Of a stretch of 12,682 nucleotides of DNA, positions 1 through 7,117 are shown in pieces. Positions within the stretch are counted from its first letter, which is position 1. Each line of letters begins with the position of its first letter. A program made the translations under genes and the position numbers. Source of the stretch: OMIS01 sp964443885 (GTDB taxonomy: Bacteria; Patescibacteriota; Microgenomatia; UBA1400; PJMF01); assembly GCA_964443885.1 (NCBI GenBank), contig CAYUES010000034.1, positions 1 through 12,682 on the forward strand, given 5' to 3'. The notes beneath the pieces were generated by a model, which saw only the letters and a list, made by a program, of their open reading frames with translations, did no database searches and was not told where the DNA came from.

Positions 1-162
1 AATTGCCGTGGAGCCATGAACTGACGCTACGGTGGCTCTGAATCTCAGCTGAGCTGCTAACGCTGGTGAGATATGAGCATAATCTGTCAAAGCTCGCAGT
101 CGCTCAATTTTTGCAATTCTAGTATTAATTTCTTGAGTAATGGTAAATTTTGGTGTGTACAT
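1..162 (-). CDS. Fic-family protein, N-terminal fragment (cut by left edge)
   Basis: The minus strand is open from an ATG at 162-160 to the window edge (54 codons). The peptide begins MYTPKFTITQEINTRIAKIE and ends HGSTAI at the edge. This matches the N-terminal region of Fic/DOC proteins, where a helical segment leads into the inhibitory motif [S/T]xxxE[G/N], usually seen as STAIEGN. The motif's serine and the next three residues are present, and its Glu lies just outside the window. Fic proteins usually transfer AMP from ATP to target hydroxyls; an N-terminal inhibitory helix would make this a self-inhibited type. The catalytic HPFxxGNGR core is not visible, so activity cannot be judged. No antitoxin gene is seen upstream. 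The start is supported by an extended -10 element six bases before the ATG. Confidence 0.8.
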   Translation of the reverse strand, partial: MYTPKFTITQEINTRIAKIERLRALTDYAHISPALAAQLRFRATVASVHGSTAI

Positions 163-177
163 GGGTAGAGTATACCA
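163..177 (-). promoter_or_regulatory. Extended -10 promoter of the Fic gene, leaderless
   Basis: On the minus strand, TATACT lies at 174-169 and is preceded by TGG at 177-175, giving an extended -10 (TGnTATACT). Only six bases separate it from the ATG at 162. Transcription starting about 7 nt downstream would therefore begin on or next to the A of the start codon. There is no Shine-Dalgarno sequence and no good -35 at 17 nt. The same nine bases precede the VirD4-like gene at 8586-8594. Confidence 0.6.
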
Positions 178-222
178 CATCGTGACAAAATCGTGCCACT
201 TTTCAGCCAGAGAAAGATCTAC

Positions 223-252
223 TTTACAATGGCAGACGTACTCTGCTTAAAT
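223..252 (+). promoter_or_regulatory. Candidate promoter of the O-antigen ligase gene
   Basis: TTTACA (223-228) stands 18 nt from TTAAAT (247-252), which has a TG one base upstream (244-245). The predicted start, near 259, gives a leader of about 34 nt, enough to hold the Shine-Dalgarno sequence at 282-286. The -10 match is only moderate, so this is a plausible call, not a firm one. Confidence 0.4.
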
Positions 253-281
253 GATCATAGATTAAAAGTTACCATCCAAAT

Positions 282-286
282 GAGGA
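282..286 (+). promoter_or_regulatory. Shine-Dalgarno site of the O-antigen ligase gene
   Basis: GAGGA is followed by six bases and then the ATG at 293. This is the clearest ribosome binding site in the window and fixes that start. It contrasts with the genes whose promoters abut the start codon. Confidence 0.7.
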
Positions 287-292
287 TTTTTT

Positions 293-2425
293 ATGCTGTC
301 CCGTAGTTCCACTCTCATCAGCACCATTAGCAACTACTTAGTGTTAGCGACGCTAGTATTAAGTGTCGTCTTAATTCTTCCGATCAGTGATGACTTTGTA
401 ACCCAGACAAAAATGTTGATCTTCTTTATTGGAACTTTTTTACTTGGAGTAAGTTTTGTCATCTACTCTATTCAAAAGAAAACCATCGAGTTCGTACTTT
501 CTCCAATCACTATTCCATTAATTGTGTTTGGTGTAGCGATGGCCGCTTCTACCTTTTTCACCAATAACTACCCAGTCGAAGCACTGTACCGTTTTGGTGG
601 TGCATTCCTACTGATGTTGGGCTTCGTGCTTTTTGCGAGTACGACAACCAACAAAAAGTTGGGTGATTTACTACTGCCGGTTGCAGGTGTGACTAGTGCC
701 GTACTGACACTCTTCTCTATTACACAAATCTTCAAGTTTGGCCCTGCCAATCTCCTTAATACACTGACTGGCCTGCAGATTCCTACCGACTTGAGCTTCA
801 ACGTTGCAGTCAATTCGTTATTTGCATTCCAGTTCTTGGTGATTACCGCTGTTGGCTTAGCTGCGTACAGTGTCCTCAAGAAAAATATTACTCAAATGAC
901 TGCGGTGCTTTTCCCGATTATCCTTTGTGGAATTGCTGTTCTAGGCTGGTCACTTCTGCCTGGTAAACCAGGTGCTCAAGTAATTCCTTCTTGGAATTCA
1001 AGTTGGTCAGTTGCACTGGACACGATTCGTTCACCTCGAGCAGCCTTGATCGGTGGCGGACCTGCCTCTTACAACAACTTATATACTCGTTTCAAACCTG
1101 TCTGGGTCAATAGTACAACTCAATGGGAGTACTCCTTCAATCAAGCGAGCAACATGCCATTGACGCTGCTCACCACTACTGGCTTCATTGGACTGATCAC
1201 TTGGTTGATCGTCGTCTTCCGAGTCTTTAAACTCAGTCGCACCACTCGTGATCCTGAGACCAAAGTAATCGCGATCATGTTGCTGACCAGTATTTTCTTC
1301 CAACTGATCTTGCCAACACATATCATTATCCTGATCATTCAAGCTGTGTTGTTTGTCGCTTTGATCGCTAGTATGCACGGTTCACTACCAGTGATGCGCT
1401 TCCAGGCTTTGACTATGACGATGGATACACAAGACAATCCATTCAATGCCCCAGCTAAGCAGGTTGCGTTCCCAATCTACTTTACTGCAGCGATAATCAT
1501 AGCAATCTTAGCGGCGTCTGGATACTTCGTCGGTCGGGCGTATGCGGCCAGTGTCGCTTTCTTTGACTCTGCGAAAGCTGCTGAAGCTGAAGACATCGTC
1601 ACTGCCTATGAAAAACAACAACAAGCAGTCACGCTCAATCCATACCTAGATAGTTACCGCCGACAGTATGCGATTACCAACCTGACAATCGCTTCTGCGT
1701 TGGCTCAAAAGACCGACATCACTGAAGCTGAAAAAGAGCAAGTTGGTCAGTTGCTCCAACAAGCTGTCCGAGAGGCTCGCTCTGCTGTCCTCCTCGACCC
1801 ACTCGATGCTCAAAACACGATCGTCTTGGCACAAGTCTACCAAAACATGATCGGTGCTGCCGAGCAAGCTGAAGAGTTTGCTTTACAAGCATACGTTCAG
1901 TCAATCGAGAACGATCCAACCAACCCTGGACTTCGGGTCTCACTGGGTGGCTTACTGCTAGGTCAGGAAAAGTTCTCTGAAGCAGCAAATGTCTTCAACC
2001 AAGCGATTACTATCAAGAGAGACTTTCCACTTGCGTACTACAACTTGGCCTACACGTTAGTGCAGCTCAAGGACTACGAAAATGCTAAGGTTGCCTACCA
2101 AGCATTACTGCCGTTACTCGATCCTACTTCAGAAGACTACACCAAAGTGACTGAAGAACTGGCCGAAGTAGAAAAGATGATTGCAGCCATGCCAAAGCCA
2201 CCAGCTGATGAAGCAGGTACTGGACAGCCAACAGGCCAAGGTCAAGCTACACAAACTGGCGGTACAACTAGCCCTTCTCTACTCGACTCCAGCTTAGAGA
2301 ACAGTAATGACGTCATTAGCAACCCATCAGATGCTGAACTAACCAATCCTCCTCCACAGCCAACAGAGACGGATTTAGGTCAGCAGAATGAGGCTAATCC
2401 ACCAGCTGACACAACTACACCGTAG
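293..2425 (+). CDS. O-antigen ligase-like (Wzy/WaaL type) membrane protein fused to C-terminal TPRs
   Basis: A 710-residue protein, probably a cell-surface glycan ligase or polymerase. Residues 1-415 hold about eleven hydrophobic helices (near 13-31, 42-60, 71-90, 97-115, 124-145, 170-195, 200-220, 290-310, 325-340, 343-361, 393-414). The large loop at 221-289 contains GGGPASYNNLYTRFKP (254-269), matching the G-x-G-P-x-x-F pattern of the Wzy_C/O-antigen ligase superfamily. Residues 435-630 are tetratricopeptide repeats; the clearest are 546-576 and 579-611, the latter with YYNLAYTLVQLKDYENAK. Residues 633-710 are a Pro/Gln/Thr-rich, probably disordered tail. In this superfamily the membrane domain moves lipid-linked glycan onto an acceptor; the TPR part may bind partners. 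The donor and acceptor are unknown, and an orphan polymerase is equally possible. Nearby sortase and M23 hydrolase genes fit envelope work. Confidence 0.8.
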   Translation: MLSRSSTLISTISNYLVLATLVLSVVLILPISDDFVTQTKMLIFFIGTFLLGVSFVIYSIQKKTIEFVLSPITIPLIVFGVAMAASTFFTNNYPVEALYRFGGAFLLMLGFVLFASTTTNKKLGDLLLPVAGVTSAVLTLFSITQIFKFGPANLLNTLTGLQIPTDLSFNVAVNSLFAFQFLVITAVGLAAYSVLKKNITQMTAVLFPIILCGIAVLGWSLLPGKPGAQVIPSWNSSWSVALDTIRSPRAALIGGGPASYNNLYTRFKPVWVNSTTQWEYSFNQASNMPLTLLTTTGFIGLITWLIVVFRVFKLSRTTRDPETKVIAIMLLTSIFFQLILPTHIIILIIQAVLFVALIASMHGSLPVMRFQALTMTMDTQDNPFNAPAKQVAFPIYFTAAIIIAILAASGYFVGRAYAASVAFFDSAKAAEAEDIVTAYEKQQQAVTLNPYLDSYRRQYAITNLTIASALAQKTDITEAEKEQVGQLLQQAVREARSAVLLDPLDAQNTIVLAQVYQNMIGAAEQAEEFALQAYVQSIENDPTNPGLRVSLGGLLLGQEKFSEAANVFNQAITIKRDFPLAYYNLAYTLVQLKDYENAKVAYQALLPLLDPTSEDYTKVTEELAEVEKMIAAMPKPPADEAGTGQPTGQGQATQTGGTTSPSLLDSSLENSNDVISNPSDAELTNPPPQPTETDLGQQNEANPPADTTTP

Positions 2426-2480
2426 TTGAACGCAAAGTATCCTTGTTTGATTACAAGAACGTAACATGAAATACAATTAG

Positions 2481-2516
2481 AAGTGAGTGCGTACTAACCA
2501 TACCACTCACTTTTTT
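2481..2516 (+). terminator. Intrinsic terminator after the O-antigen ligase gene
   Basis: AAGTGAGTG (2481-2489) pairs perfectly with CACTCACTT (2504-2512). After a one-base bulge, GTA (2491-2493) can pair with TAC (2501-2503), leaving a seven-base loop. A run of six T (2511-2516) overlaps the stem's end. It lies 56 nt after the TAG stop. There is no T run on the minus strand, so it does not serve obgE. Confidence 0.9.
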
Positions 2517-2579
2517 GTTGGTACAACGTAACACACGCACCGCGCAACTCCGTTTTAAAACCAATTGCTAGATTATTGC

Positions 2580-2596
2580 CGACCTTTGAAAGGCCG
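2580..2596 (-). repeat. Short hairpin just past the obgE stop
   Basis: CGACCTT (2580-2586) and AAGGCCG (2590-2596) form a 7-bp stem with one G-T pair and a three-base loop, 13 nt past the obgE stop. No T run follows on the minus strand, so it is not a standard intrinsic terminator. It could protect the mRNA 3' end or mean nothing. Confidence 0.3.
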
Positions 2597-2608
2597 CTGA
2601 AAAGTGGG

Positions 2609-3829
2609 TTACTGTTTATCAACCATCGAAACAACAGCCTGTTTAAGCTCGCTCATCCCCACGCCCGTAGCTGAGCTAAAAAACATCAAACTATGCGATT
2701 TCCGCTTGAAATAAGATCTAATCGAATCAATAAGCTCAGTACTGTATATATCTATTTTGCTAATACTCAAAAGCGATCGCTTTTTGGCTAGTTGGGGATC
2801 AAACGCCTCAATTTCCTTGTAGAGTGTTTGGTACTGCTCAAAGAGCAGCTGGGCTTTCTCTTCATTGCTCAACGTCTCATCAAAGACCGTTGCTTCTTCC
2901 AAACTCAGCAAATATAAGAGCGCAGAACTATTTTTGACGTGACGTAAAAACTCAAAGCCCAAGCCCTTGCCTTCGCTGGCCCCTTCGATCAATCCAGGAA
3001 TGTCGGCCAGCACGAGCTCTTTGCCAGAAACGTCGTCGTGCATGATCCCTAAGTTTGGTTCGAGCGTTGTAAAGGGATACGAGCCAACTTTGGGGCGCGC
3101 TTTGGTCAAGACTGACAACAGGGTACTCTTGCCCGCATTAGGGAAGCCTACCAGGCCCACATCCGCCAACAGTCGCAGCTCCAAGGCAATCAGCCGTTCT
3201 TCACCAAAAGTACCGTATTGAGCTTGTAGCGGTGCTTGGTTCACTGAAGACTTGTAGGCATCGTTACCTCTGCCGCCCAAGCCACCCTGGGCCAATAAAA
3301 ATTCCTGGCCGTGTTCAGTAATCTCGACAAGTTTTACGACACCTGATCGCTCTGGGTCGAAACGCTCGGCTTGATAGGTTGCTAAGGCTTCTGGTTCAAA
3401 GACATCATCGGGTGTCCGCTCGGGCGGAGCCTGCCCTTCTTTTTCCAAGACATATGTTTCGCGTTCTATTTGGTCTTTTTTGAGTGCTTCAAAGCCACCA
3501 TTCATTAATCTGCGCCGATGCCCAATGTTATTTTCACTCAACTGCCAGATCACCGTACCGAGTGGTACCTCGAGAACAATGTCATCAGCGCTCTTGCCTG
3601 CGCAGTTACTGCCACCACCATAGGCACCAGCATCTGCAATAAAGTGTTTCTTGCCAGCATACCAGCGCAGCGTCGTCTCGCCTGCTACCCCGCGGATGTA
3701 GATACTGCCGCCATTGCCACCATCGCCACCATCTGGGCCACCCTTGGGCATGTACTTCTCACGACGGAACGAAACTCGTCCATCGCCACCCTTGCCGGCT
3801 TTAATATGTAAAAAGATTAAATCTGTCAT
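2609..3829 (-). CDS. obgE: GTPase Obg/CgtA with an insertion in the Obg domain
   Basis: A 406-residue Obg GTPase, which acts in 50S ribosome assembly and stress-linked growth control. Residues 1-95 are the glycine-rich Obg fold (MTDLIFLHIKAGKGGDGRVS start, GGPDGGDGGNGG at 30-41). The fold resumes near 165 (LAQGGLGGRGNDAYKSS at 179-195). Between them, about 97-165, is a charged stretch absent from typical Obg, where the fold runs straight on. The G domain has G1 GFPNAGKS (228-235), G2 PFTT (252-255), G3 DIPGL (276-280), G4 SKID (357-360, Ser for the usual Asn) and G5 SSATG (385-389). The ATG at 3829 gives the standard Obg N-terminus. It is transcribed downstream of the M23 gene across a 319-bp gap. 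I see no convincing promoter and only a weak GTGAG before the start. Confidence 0.97.
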   Translation of the reverse strand: MTDLIFLHIKAGKGGDGRVSFRREKYMPKGGPDGGDGGNGGSIYIRGVAGETTLRWYAGKKHFIADAGAYGGGSNCAGKSADDIVLEVPLGTVIWQLSENNIGHRRRLMNGGFEALKKDQIERETYVLEKEGQAPPERTPDDVFEPEALATYQAERFDPERSGVVKLVEITEHGQEFLLAQGGLGGRGNDAYKSSVNQAPLQAQYGTFGEERLIALELRLLADVGLVGFPNAGKSTLLSVLTKARPKVGSYPFTTLEPNLGIMHDDVSGKELVLADIPGLIEGASEGKGLGFEFLRHVKNSSALLYLLSLEEATVFDETLSNEEKAQLLFEQYQTLYKEIEAFDPQLAKKRSLLSISKIDIYSTELIDSIRSYFKRKSHSLMFFSSATGVGMSELKQAVVSMVDKQ

Positions 3830-4148
3830 ATGTATTTCTCACTGAGCTGGTACTTCCAGGCTTGTCATTCAAAAACTTGGAAGTTTCACTACCCTGTATT
3901 CTACTTCAGATCTGGTAATTATGCTTGAGTAATCGCGTTCAATCGCAGTTTTCTAATTATTTGTAGTGAATCAGTTTGATTCAGGAGTTTCAGAAATCCG
4001 ACCTAGCAACTAATTGAGAGTAGCATTCTGTTTTTACAGTCTTAGGAAGTCGTCATTGGTAACAGTGGAATTGTGTGAGCAGTCCTGAATAGACTGACTA
4101 CGAAGCGAGCTGTTGGCGAGCGTCTGTTAAAATAGAGTGCTACTCGAC
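3830..4148. other. Intergenic region between M23 peptidase and obgE, no gene seen
   Basis: No coding frame or known RNA was recognised in these 319 bp. Two inverted repeats are visible. TGAATCA (3967-3973) and TGATTCA (3977-3983) are perfect arms around three bases. ACTTCCA (3852-3858) and TGGAAGT (3878-3884) would form a stem with a 19-base loop in the obgE leader, 23 nt before its start. Neither has a T run. A minus-strand CATAAT near 3917-3922 is the best -10 match but lacks a good -35, so the obgE promoter is unresolved. Confidence 0.5.
3967..3983. repeat. Perfect 7-bp inverted repeat upstream of obgE
   Basis: TGAATCA-GTT-TGATTCA, with arms identical as reverse complements. It sits 138 bp upstream of the obgE start and 166 bp past the M23 stop. 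It could be a small RNA hairpin or a protein-binding palindrome; nothing in the sequence decides. Confidence 0.4.
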
Positions 4149-5252
4149 TTATTTCAGGAAACTCTGTGGATTAAGCAAGACACTTCCTTGACGAATCTCA
4201 AAGTGCAAGTGAGTACCAGTTGAGCGACCAGTACTTCCCATCTGCCCCATCACATCACCACGATTGACGCGTTGGCCAGCGCTGACTTGCAGCACACTTA
4301 AATGTCCATAAAGTGTAATATACCCATTACCGTGATCGACCATAATCCGATTACCATAGCCTGAGGAATCCCAACCAGCAGCAATGACCACACCACTATC
4401 AGCAGCGATGATTGGACCTGCTGATCGATTCGCAATATCTATAGCCTTGTGATAGAACCGATAACCCTGCGTAATCATACCGGCCGCTGGCCAGATGAAA
4501 CTGCCTGAGCCACCTGCTGTACCTGGCTCAATTTTGATGACTGGTGAAGTTGGTCTTGAAGCAACAGCTTGTGGCATCACACCATCTGGCACCATCAAGT
4601 ACTGACCAGTCGCCAGTTCAAATGTTTCATCATTCAAGAATTCATTAAATGGATAGTCAACGATCACCTGTGCTTGCGAACCCTCCAAGCCATACTTTTT
4701 GGCAATCGTGTAAATCGTTTCACCTCGTTGTACCTGGTGACGCACTCCATCGACTGGCAAAATCTTTAGTTCCATGCCGGGTTTTAGTGGGGTTTTTTCG
4801 GTAATCTTATTTTCCCAAAGAATTGTCGAGACGCCTAAGCCATAGCGCAGTGCAATTGTCGATAAAGTTTCACCTTCAGTCACAATATGTGTAATCACTT
4901 CTCCACCCCGGAACTCCCGCACCTCCTCAGCCTGTTGGGTGTAAATTGAAGAGCCGTAGGCGGTGGAAGCTAGGATTCCTGTTTCTGCTCGTTTATCTTC
5001 TTCATCACCAGAGAATAAAACCGGTCCTGTGGTAATAAACAAGAAAATCAAAACAATGGTGCCCAGGTGCAAAAATGGCCGCACGTAGCGACCTCTCTTC
5101 TGGTACAGCAAATCAACAATCGCATCTTTGGCTAGTTCAAAACGCTTAAACCAGTTGTAACTACGCGTCCGTACGTACCAAATTAAAAACTTGCCGAAGG
5201 CACGAACTTCAGTAAAAAAAGCAAATTCTGGTAAAGACTTAAAACTAACCAT
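4149..5252 (-). CDS. Membrane-anchored LysM / M23 metallopeptidase (cell-wall endopeptidase)
   Basis: A predicted peptidoglycan endopeptidase facing outside the membrane. Counting from an in-frame upstream ATG at 5270, residues 66-86 are a transmembrane anchor after a basic cytoplasmic head. LysM domains, which bind glycan, lie at 126-172 (VTEGETLSTIALRYGLG) and 177-228 (VQRGETIYTIAKKYGLEG). The M23 domain spans about 258-370 with zinc ligands H274 and D278 (HKAID) and H356 (HLHF), plus catalytic H323 (YGHL) and H354. All key residues are present, so it should be active. I prefer the third ATG at 5252 (367 residues) because the ATG at 5270 lies inside a TGGTACACT extended -10; the ATG at 5258 is only 2 nt past that box. 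It lies 76 nt after rho and has its own promoter. Confidence 0.93.
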   Translation of the reverse strand: MVSFKSLPEFAFFTEVRAFGKFLIWYVRTRSYNWFKRFELAKDAIVDLLYQKRGRYVRPFLHLGTIVLIFLFITTGPVLFSGDEEDKRAETGILASTAYGSSIYTQQAEEVREFRGGEVITHIVTEGETLSTIALRYGLGVSTILWENKITEKTPLKPGMELKILPVDGVRHQVQRGETIYTIAKKYGLEGSQAQVIVDYPFNEFLNDETFELATGQYLMVPDGVMPQAVASRPTSPVIKIEPGTAGGSGSFIWPAAGMITQGYRFYHKAIDIANRSAGPIIAADSGVVIAAGWDSSGYGNRIMVDHGNGYITLYGHLSVLQVSAGQRVNRGDVMGQMGSTGRSTGTHLHFEIRQGSVLLNPQSFLK

Positions 5253-5269
5253 GCTCATATAGTGTACCA
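5253..5269 (-). promoter_or_regulatory. Extended -10 promoter of the M23 peptidase gene
   Basis: On the minus strand, TACACT (5266-5261) is preceded by TGG (5269-5267), a one-base variant of the TGGTATACT box before the Fic and VirD4-like genes. Eight bases separate it from the ATG at 5252, so the mRNA would have a leader of about 2 nt. The in-frame ATG at 5270 lies in the box. There is no good -35. Confidence 0.5.
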
Positions 5270-5328
5270 TTTGCGCTCACAGCTGCCTCTACCCGATCAA
5301 AAACCGAAAGAGGTGGCGGGCGGGAATG

Positions 5329-6945
5329 TTAACTAACTTTAAGTGAAGCTAAGAACTCTTTGTTTGATTTAGATTTCTTGAGTTGTTCGATCAACATTGG
5401 GGTACGCTCTTCTCGATCAAAAACGTCGAGCATACGGTGTAACGTTGCGATTGATTGATAGGTAATACCATCGATCAGCAAGTCATCGCGGCGCGTACCA
5501 GAGCGTTGGACATCGATTGAAGGATGAATACGGCGCTCAGCCAACTTACGATCTAAGTGCACTTCTTGGTTACCGGTTCCTTTAAACTCTTCGTAAATCA
5601 AATCATCCATACGAGAACCAGTATCAACTAAAGCTGTACCGATAATCGTCAATGATCCTTGAATCTCGAAGTTACGAGCAGCACCAAAGAACTTCTTTGG
5701 TGGGAATAGTGCCGCTGGGTCAAATCCACCAGACAGTGTTCTTCCAGAGGTCGGAATCGATAAGTTATAGGCACGAGCCAACCGCGTAATTGAGTCGAGC
5801 AAGATCATCACATCTTTACCGACTTCAACCATGCGCTTTGCTTTTTCGAGTGCTAACTCAGCGACGCGACATTGATCTTCTGCTGATTCATCAAAATTAC
5901 TGGCCGCAACTTCACCTTTGCCAGATGTAATGCGGTCAATATGACGACGAATATCAGTTACTTCTTCTGGACGCTCACCGACTAAGACAGCCATGATGTG
6001 AATCTCTGGATGGTTGGTCGCGACGCCAGTTGCGATGTCTTTCAAGAGGGTAGTTTTACCAGCTTTTGGAGGAGAAACGATCAAACTTCTCTGCCCCTTA
6101 CCAATTGGTGCGATCATATCGATGATGCGCAGTGACAATGGTTCTTCACCTGTTTCGAGTTTTATTTGGGAGTCAGGATAGACTGGAGTGAGTGACTTAA
6201 ACTTGACCCGATCGATCTTCATTGCTTCTTCAGCAACTTGACCGTTAATCATGTCAACCTTGAGTAAACCCCAATAGCGTTCATTCTCTTTTGGCGCACG
6301 AGCTGGACCAGCAACTAAGTCACCAGGACGCAGTTTAAAGCGACGAATTTGTGAAACTGAAATGTATGCATCGCCTTCATCATCACCACTCATGTTGACG
6401 CGAAGTACGCCATGACCATCTTTGGAAGTATCCAAGATACCAGTCACGACTGCGACCTCCCCTTCTCGATCTGGGCGATCAGGACGATCTTGATAGTCTT
6501 GTTGCGCTTGGCGCTCTTGACGATTTTGGTTGTATGAAGAGTAGTTACCGCGACTGCCACCATTGTTGTAGTTGCTGTAGCCGCCAGAACGCCCTCCCCG
6601 ACTACTTCCTTGGTTAGAGTTACCTTGATTGTTTTGATTAGTATTCATTTGATTTCCGTTTCCTTCATTAGTAGCAGCAGAAATTAAACTCGATGGATGA
6701 CCGACTTTTGCAGCCGTTCCCATTCTCGTTGCTGTTTTTGGTTGAATTGGAATAACTGGTACTTGTTTGGCAGCAGTTACTTTTTCAGCCGCAGCGGGTT
6801 TATCTGTTTCTTTTGCAGGAGTAGGTTTTATTGGTTCTGAGTCAAGAGAAATTGTTTTTGTTGTAATGGTTTTTTTGGTTGGTTCTGTTGGAACTGACTC
6901 GATGTTTTCTGTAGAAGAAACTACGGGTGTAGCGGTTTTTGGCAT
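5329..6945 (-). CDS. rho: Transcription termination factor Rho with long disordered N-terminus
   Basis: The hexameric RNA helicase/translocase that ends transcription, 538 residues against roughly 420 for E. coli Rho. Residues 1-95 are rich in Thr/Pro/Lys/Ala, and 95-162 are rich in Asn/Gly/Ser/Arg/Gln, ending in RPDRPDRE. I see no Rho_N helical domain. The RNA-binding cold-shock-like fold is at about 166-235 (GVLRVN, YISVSQIRRFKLRPGDLVAG, ERYWGLLKV). The ATPase has Walker A SPPKAGKTT (291-299), GERPEEVTD (323-331), Walker B VMILLDSITR (379-388), the Q/R-loop region TSGRTLSGGFDPAALFPPKK (399-418) and the arginine-finger segment RSGTRRDDLL (481-490). The core is complete, so it should be functional. 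It has its own promoter and a leader of about 110 nt. Confidence 0.98.
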   Translation of the reverse strand: MPKTATPVVSSTENIESVPTEPTKKTITTKTISLDSEPIKPTPAKETDKPAAAEKVTAAKQVPVIPIQPKTATRMGTAAKVGHPSSLISAATNEGNGNQMNTNQNNQGNSNQGSSRGGRSGGYSNYNNGGSRGNYSSYNQNRQERQAQQDYQDRPDRPDREGEVAVVTGILDTSKDGHGVLRVNMSGDDEGDAYISVSQIRRFKLRPGDLVAGPARAPKENERYWGLLKVDMINGQVAEEAMKIDRVKFKSLTPVYPDSQIKLETGEEPLSLRIIDMIAPIGKGQRSLIVSPPKAGKTTLLKDIATGVATNHPEIHIMAVLVGERPEEVTDIRRHIDRITSGKGEVAASNFDESAEDQCRVAELALEKAKRMVEVGKDVMILLDSITRLARAYNLSIPTSGRTLSGGFDPAALFPPKKFFGAARNFEIQGSLTIIGTALVDTGSRMDDLIYEEFKGTGNQEVHLDRKLAERRIHPSIDVQRSGTRRDDLLIDGITYQSIATLHRMLDVFDREERTPMLIEQLKKSKSNKEFLASLKVS

Positions 6946-6970
6946 ACGTTGAAATTTATAAAGTTATTCC

Positions 6971-6986
6971 TCTACCAGGCGGTAGA
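6971..6986 (-). promoter_or_regulatory. rho: Hairpin in the rho leader next to a distant AGAGGA
   Basis: TCTACC (6971-6976) and GGTAGA (6981-6986) are perfect arms around four bases. On the minus strand the 3' arm runs into AGAGGA, a good Shine-Dalgarno match, but this lies 22 nt from the rho ATG, too far for normal use. A TATAAA at nine bases before the ATG could be a second, near-leaderless promoter. The hairpin may affect termination or translation of rho. Confidence 0.35.
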
Positions 6987-7060
6987 AATAGTAATAAGTA
7001 CTTGTGTGGATAAAAGTGATTCGAGAATGAAAAATCTTCTTTCGTGTTGAAGTAACTGGT

Positions 7061-7089
7061 AGTATGACAGAGTTGGCAAAAATTGTCAA
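7061..7089 (-). promoter_or_regulatory. rho: Strong rho promoter
   Basis: On the minus strand, a perfect TTGACA (7089-7084) is followed by 17 nt and CATACT (7066-7061), itself preceded by TG one base upstream (extended -10). Transcription would start near 7054, giving a 5' leader of about 110 nt before rho. The promoter begins 29 nt past the sortase stop with no terminator between, so read-through from sortase is also possible. Confidence 0.75.
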
Positions 7090-7117
7090 ATTTAGCGTAC
7101 TAGCAGGCTCGTTGCGC

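Noticed and set aside
2426..2608. The terminator at 2481-2516 as a shared terminator for obgE
   Set aside because: The T run is present only on the plus strand; on the minus strand the hairpin is followed by CTAATTG.
4100..4130. Two close GCGAGC copies as a repeat or CRISPR-like unit
   Set aside because: Two six-base copies only, without regular spacers or further units; chance is a sufficient explanation.
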